Position numbers and translations under genes: made by a program. Source: Billgrantia aerodenitrificans (GTDB lineage Bacteria; Pseudomonadota; Gammaproteobacteria; Pseudomonadales; Halomonadaceae). From it: a DNA stretch of 64,000 nucleotides. The first letter of the stretch is position 1. Every line of letters starts with the position of its first letter. The stretch lies in assembly GCF_021404405.1 (NCBI RefSeq), contig NZ_JABFTV010000005.1, forward strand, positions 327,979-391,978, given 5' to 3'. Positions 15,001 through 21,000 of this stretch are shown here, in pieces. The notes beneath the pieces were generated by a model. That model did no database searches and was not told the DNA's origin. It saw only the letters and a program-made list of their open reading frames with translations.

Positions 15001-18000
15001 TGCCCATATCCTGACGTTGTCAGCCTCGAGCCGGCCGCCTTCCACCAGCGCCACGATGGCGTTGTCGGTCTGTACCGTGGTACTGCTGACACCGCCCGCC
15101 ACCTTGCCGGCGCCGGCGGCACCGATGGCCACCACCACAAGTTGCGCGCTATCGGTGGCCTGAACCTGGATATCGTCACCGGCCGTCAACTGTGAATTCT
15201 TGACCTGAGCGACCGTCTGGCCGGACACCAGATTGACCGTCACCGCGCCCGCCAGCCCCACCTTGCCGGCCCCCGCGCCGCCAATGGCCACCGAGACCAC
15301 CAGCGAGCTGGAAGTGGCGCTGAGCAGCACCCCCTCGTCGGTGGTGAGATGACTGTCGAGAATCGTGGCCCGGGTATCGTTGTCGATGATGTTGACCGAG
15401 ACGCTGCCGGCCAGCGCCGCCTTGCCGGCACCGGCAGCGGCGCCGCTGATGGCGATCAGCTGGGTGCGGTCCTGTGCCAGCACCGAGATCGCCTTGGTTG
15501 CCTCGATACGCTGGCTATCGATGCCCGCGCGCAGCGAGTTGGCAATGATATTGGCCGAAACACTGCCCGAGCCGGCCACCTTCTTGCTGGCACCCACGCC
15601 AATGGTGAGCGTGCGCAGCAGGCCGGTATTGGCGGCCAGCACCGCCACGCCGGCCGCCTGCTCGATCACCCCGCCCTGAATCAAGGCGCTGGTGGTGTTG
15701 GAGAGATAGTTGACCGAGATGGCAGCACCGAAACCGGCCGTGCCACCAACGCCTACGGCGCCGGAAAGCGACCAGATGCTGCTGCGATCCTCGGCGCTCA
15801 CCCGCACGGCGAACGGCACGGCGTCTTGCTCGCCTTCTTCGCCTTCTTCACCTTCTGACTGGGGTGCCGTCAGATAAGCGTCCTTGAGCAGTGCCTGAGT
15901 GGTGTTCTCGATGCGATTGATCGCCACGGTACCGGCCAGGCCCACGCCTTGGGCGCTGGCGCCGATACCGGCGGAGCCGGCAATGCTGACGATCAGCGCC
16001 TCGCTCTTGGCATCCACCGACATACCGGTCACGGCCATGGCAGCGCCATCGCTACCCAGACCATCGACCCGCGCTTGTACATCATGAGAAATCTCGGCAT
16101 AAGCGGCTGCCCCGCCCACGCCGGCCTTGCCGCCACCGGCCACCGCGCCGGCAACCAGAATGGTATTGGCGGCATCGCGGGCGATGACGCTCACATCGCC
16201 CAGGCTGCCGGCCTGAATGTTGAGCAGGCCGGCGTCCACGGTGCGCAACGAGCGCAGCACACTGGCCGATCCGGCAAAACCGAAGCCCTTCTGACCCTTG
16301 GCCATGGCCAGCCCGGCCGAGGCAACGACCGCCCAGCCACCGCGCAGCGCCTCGACCTCCAGGCCCTGGCTGTCGAAGCGGGCAACATGGTCGATACGCG
16401 CTCGGGTAATGCCATCCTGGAAGGCCAGCGCCGCGGCACCGGCTACCGCCACCTGAGCCCCGCTGCCGCCGAGGCTCAGCGATGCCCCGCCCGCCAGCAG
16501 GCCGAGATGGGTACTGTCATTGGCCGCCACGCGGGTCGAACCCGAAACATCGAACAGCTCGAGCCCCTGCACCAGGGCTTGGGTATTGTCGTTGCCGACG
16601 TGTACCACCACGGAACCGGAAACGCCGACGCCGAAGCCGCCCTTCTTGTCACCGCCACCGCCGCCAGTGCCACCACCGCTACCGCCGCCCTGACCCAGCT
16701 TGCCCGTCAGCTCGGCCAGCACGTTGTCGTAGTTGCTCTGGTTGTTGGGCCACTTGTTGGGGTCGTCTTCACCGCTACCGCCGCCGCTACCGCCGGAACC
16801 GGAGCCACTGTCGGAGCTGACGCCACTGGGTGCCTTGCCACCGGCCTTGGCGCCGGCCAGGGCCATGTCGACCACCACCCCGAAGGTGTTGGCCTCGACC
16901 AAGGCGTCACCGCCAACGGCAATGCGACCTGCGAAGGCCAGATCCTCGGCCAGGCTGCCGAGCACCGCCGTGGTATCCCGCTCGATCACCGAGACCACCA
17001 CCGACGCCCCGATGCCGACGCTGCCGCCCTGTGCCACACCACCGGCAATGCCGAAGGCATAGGTATCGTCGTTGGCACTGATGCGCAGCGAAGGGCCTGC
17101 AGTTTCGCCCTCCACGCTGCCGTTGCCGATCTTGAGCTGTACGGCGTCCTGCACCTGGGCCAGGGTGAAATTGTTCACGATGTTGGCCACCGCCGTGGCA
17201 TTGAACGCCACCTTGTCGGCCTGGCCGCTGGAAACCCCCATGCCGAGCAGCAGGGTCTCGTTGGCGGCCCGCACGTCGAGGCTATCGGCCACCAACTCCA
17301 CACCACGCTCGATCATCGCGGTGGCACTACCGCCCAGCAGATGCACACCCACGGCGGCACCGATGGCACTGCCCTCCGACTTCACCCCGGCAAGGCCCGA
17401 CTTGATGGTATCGATGTCGTTCTTGAAAGCTTTCTTCCAGGCGTCGCCGTCAGCCTTGTTGGCACCGGAAAACGAAGGCAGGCTGACGTTGCCGATCAGA
17501 GAAAACAGGTGATTGTCATTACGCGCCACGACGCTGACGCTCTGGCCAGCTTGCGGCTCCACGGCACCGATGTCGGTCTCATCGCCCAGGTTGATACGCG
17601 CACCCTCGCGAATCCGCGCATCGCTGTTCTGGTTGACCAAAAAGACGTTGGCCGAGCCCGCCACGGCAAGCTTGCTACCCTCGGCGGTGGCCATGGTCCA
17701 GCTGTCGAAGCTGCCGGGCAGGCCGAGGTCGCCTGAGGTGTAGCCGTTCAGGGTATCGACGAACTCGCCGATACGGATATTGAGCGGAGTTCCCAGATTC
17801 TCCCAACGCTCGTCGTCGGAGAAGTCCTCGCTGGCAAGATCGATGTTCTCGCCGTTCTCACCAAGGAAGCGATAGACGAAACCAGCCTCGCCGCCGGCCT
17901 GGTGGCCGTCTGCCACCAGCACTTTCTCACTCGGCGCGGTGGCCACGGCGCCTTCGCTGCTGGTGTGGTCGTAGGTGCCTTCGAGATCGTCGAAAGCCTT

Positions 18001-21000
18001 GCCCGCGGTATAGAGATTCATGCCCCACAGGCTGCCGATATCCACCGTGTTGAGGCTCGCGGCCTCGACGGAGATTGCCTTGCCGGCATCGAGGTCGACG
18101 TTGCCCTCGATGGTGGCGTTGGCGCTGTTGTCGAGCAGGCCGAAGCTCACCGCACCGGCCACTCCCACCTTGGCCGCCTCGCTGGCTTCGCTCTTGTCGT
18201 CCTGGGCTTGCTTCTTCTGCGCCTCGGCGGAGTCGTTGCCCTTCACTGCCGACTTTTTCTCGGCGGCCAGATACTTGGCGATGATGGTGTTACCCAGCAC
18301 CTTGTCGGTGAAGCTCTTCTCCTTTTCCTTCTTGTTCGGGTCGACGCCCTCAGCGCTACCGCTGGCACTCACGGCGGGCCGATGCTGGCTCAGCGCCTGC
18401 ACCGTGACGTCGCCCTCGACGACGATGCGGCTGCGCTCGTTGTCTCCCAGTGCATTGCCGGCCCGATCGACGCTGGTACCCAGGCGCGCCTCGGCAATGT
18501 TGAGGTCGACGGAAACCGCCAGGGCGGCGGCTACGTCGAGCGAGTTCTTCTTCTCTCCCTCGGACTCACGGAAGTGCTTGCCGATGAAGTTGGGCGCCTT
18601 CTCGCCCACCGTCTTCTTGATCTTGTCGGTCAGTGCATCTGTCAGCGCACTCTGGAAGTTACCGATCAGCGCCGTGGGCGAAGCGTCCTTGAACGACGAC
18701 TCGATGCCGTCGCGCAGGTCGCTCGGCCCGCCGGAAGGCTTGGCCGTGCCGGCACTGGCGGTGACGGCACCATTGCTCTCGCCCTGCTTGGTCGTCGCTT
18801 CCACCAGCAGGTCGTTACCGACCGTGACGTCGCCGGCCAGCTGCGCCTCGGTGCGACTGCTCTCCACGTTCGCCGCAATGGCGATACCCACCACCCCCTT
18901 GTCGGGCGCCGAGGTTGCCTTCGTCGTGTTGTTCTCCACCGTGGTCGCGGAAACGGTCAGATCGTTATTGGCATCGATGACAGCATCGTTCCACACCATC
19001 ACCCGCGACTCGCTCACCAGCACGCTGACCGCTACCGCGCCCGCCACACCACCAAGCCCGCCCGGTGCGGCTTCCACGTTCTGGGTCGTGGTCACGCTGC
19101 TGCTGAGGTGAATGTCGTTGGATGCCGTCAGCTGCCCATGCACATGGACGTTGGAGCGGGTGATCAGCGTACTCACTGATACACCCAGCCCCCAGGCTTT
19201 GGTGGGCGACACGTCAGCGGTGATGTCGATCTCCGAGGCTACGACGATATCGCCATCCGTCGCGGTGATCTTGGCATCGGCACCGATATCGATGGTGGCG
19301 TTGGCAATCAGGGTGGAAATGCTGCCGAACAGCGACAGGCCCTGCAGGAAATTCAAGGTGGCATCTATGCCTTTGTCGATCAGACCAACCCCGGTGCGCT
19401 GGTTGAACCAGTCGCGCTCGGGGTCGACCAGCAAGGCATCGATGCGTACGCTGCCACCGGTCAGGGTGGCATCGCCGATGTTCACGGAGAGATCGAACAG
19501 CCCCACGTCGACGAAGCTGTTGACCGGCGCCAGCACCTTGGGCGGCAGTTGAGCGCTGACGTGCAGGTGGCCACCGTTCGTGTTCAGCTCGCTCGCGCCG
19601 CTGATCGTCACATGCCGTCCGATCAGCGTCAGATCGCTGCCGTCGGTGGTCAGGTTCGCACCGGTAATGGTCAGCCGGCCGTCGGCACGCAGCTCGATAT
19701 GGTCGGTGAATGCTCGGGTGACGCCATCCAGCGTGCTGTCACCCTTCCAGTAGCCGACCAGGGTCGCACCCCCTTCTACGGTGACATCATTCAGGCCCGC
19801 CAAACTGTTGGCGGCGAGATCCACCGTTACGCGGTCGTCGCTCTTGGCCTTGACGGTAGCGGCTACCCCTTCGGCCACCCGGAACTGGGTCATGCCGGTG
19901 AAAGCGGTGGCCTCGATTGTCACACCGCTGCCGCCGGTCAATAGCAGCTCGGCCAGTTGGATGTTGGCGAGCGCAGTGTCGAGGTCACCCAGCGTCAGGG
20001 TGTCGTCTTCGAGGGTCATGTCGGCGTCGTGCTCGACCACCAGAGTATTGGTGCCCGCGCCCCCGTCTATCTCGTGCTCGCCCGCCACCACGATGAAGCG
20101 GTCGTCGCCACGGCTGCCGGTGAGGGTATTGTCGCCCCCCAACCTGGCATCGATCACCGCCCCCGTACCGGCCAGAGCCTGGCTCAGCCACTCGCCGCCC
20201 GACATGGCGAAACCCAGCGCATCGGTCAGGAGCGCGGCGGTGTCGTTGGCAACGATGGCGAAGCTGCCGGCGCCGCTCGTGCTATCCACCACGCGCAGGC
20301 GGCCCTCGGCAGCGTCGAACTCCGCCTCCAGGCCCTCCACGGTGCCCAGCAACAGCAGCAGGTCGCCCAGGGTGCGCGCATCGGAAACGTTGAGGCTGTG
20401 CGTCTGCCCGTTGGCCAGGGTGATATCCAGGACGGCCGCAGTGGCCCCCATGTCCGCCAGGGCCAGCGGGTCGAAGCGTCCACCCAACGCGGCCAGGAAT
20501 GCCTCGATGTCCGTTTGCGACGCACCGCCACGCTGCATCAGCTCGATCAACGAGCTGTGCTCGCCCAGGCCATGCCAGCCGCTGGCATCCAGGGTATTGT
20601 CGCCGTCGTTGCCGACCAGGGTCAGCAGATCGACATTGACGTAGTTCGAGACCGTGCCGTCGACCTGGAAGCTGTCGCCCCCCACCGTGACACTCTGCTG
20701 ACCGGTGGCCAGGGCCACGATGAGGTGGTCGCGACCCGCCCCACCGGTGATGTCGTTCTCGCCGCTGCCGGCATGAATGGTGTTGTCGCCGGCCACGGTG
20801 ACGAACTGCGTGAAGCCGTCGCCGCCATAGAAGGTGTCGTTGCCGCTGCCACCCTGCAGCAGCACACTGCCGCTGAAACCGCGGGCATCGAGTACGGTGT
20901 TGCCGAACTCCGCCTCGAGCACGGCATTGTGAATGTTGACCAGCGTATCGCTGCCGGCCTGGCGGGCGCGGGTCTGGGTCGACATCACCGAAGCCGCGCC

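Noticed and set aside
9000..19400. CRISPR-like or satellite DNA repeats inside the giant gene
   Set aside because: The periodicity is at protein level (about 55-60 residues) with varied DNA; there are no short exact repeats with unique spacers.
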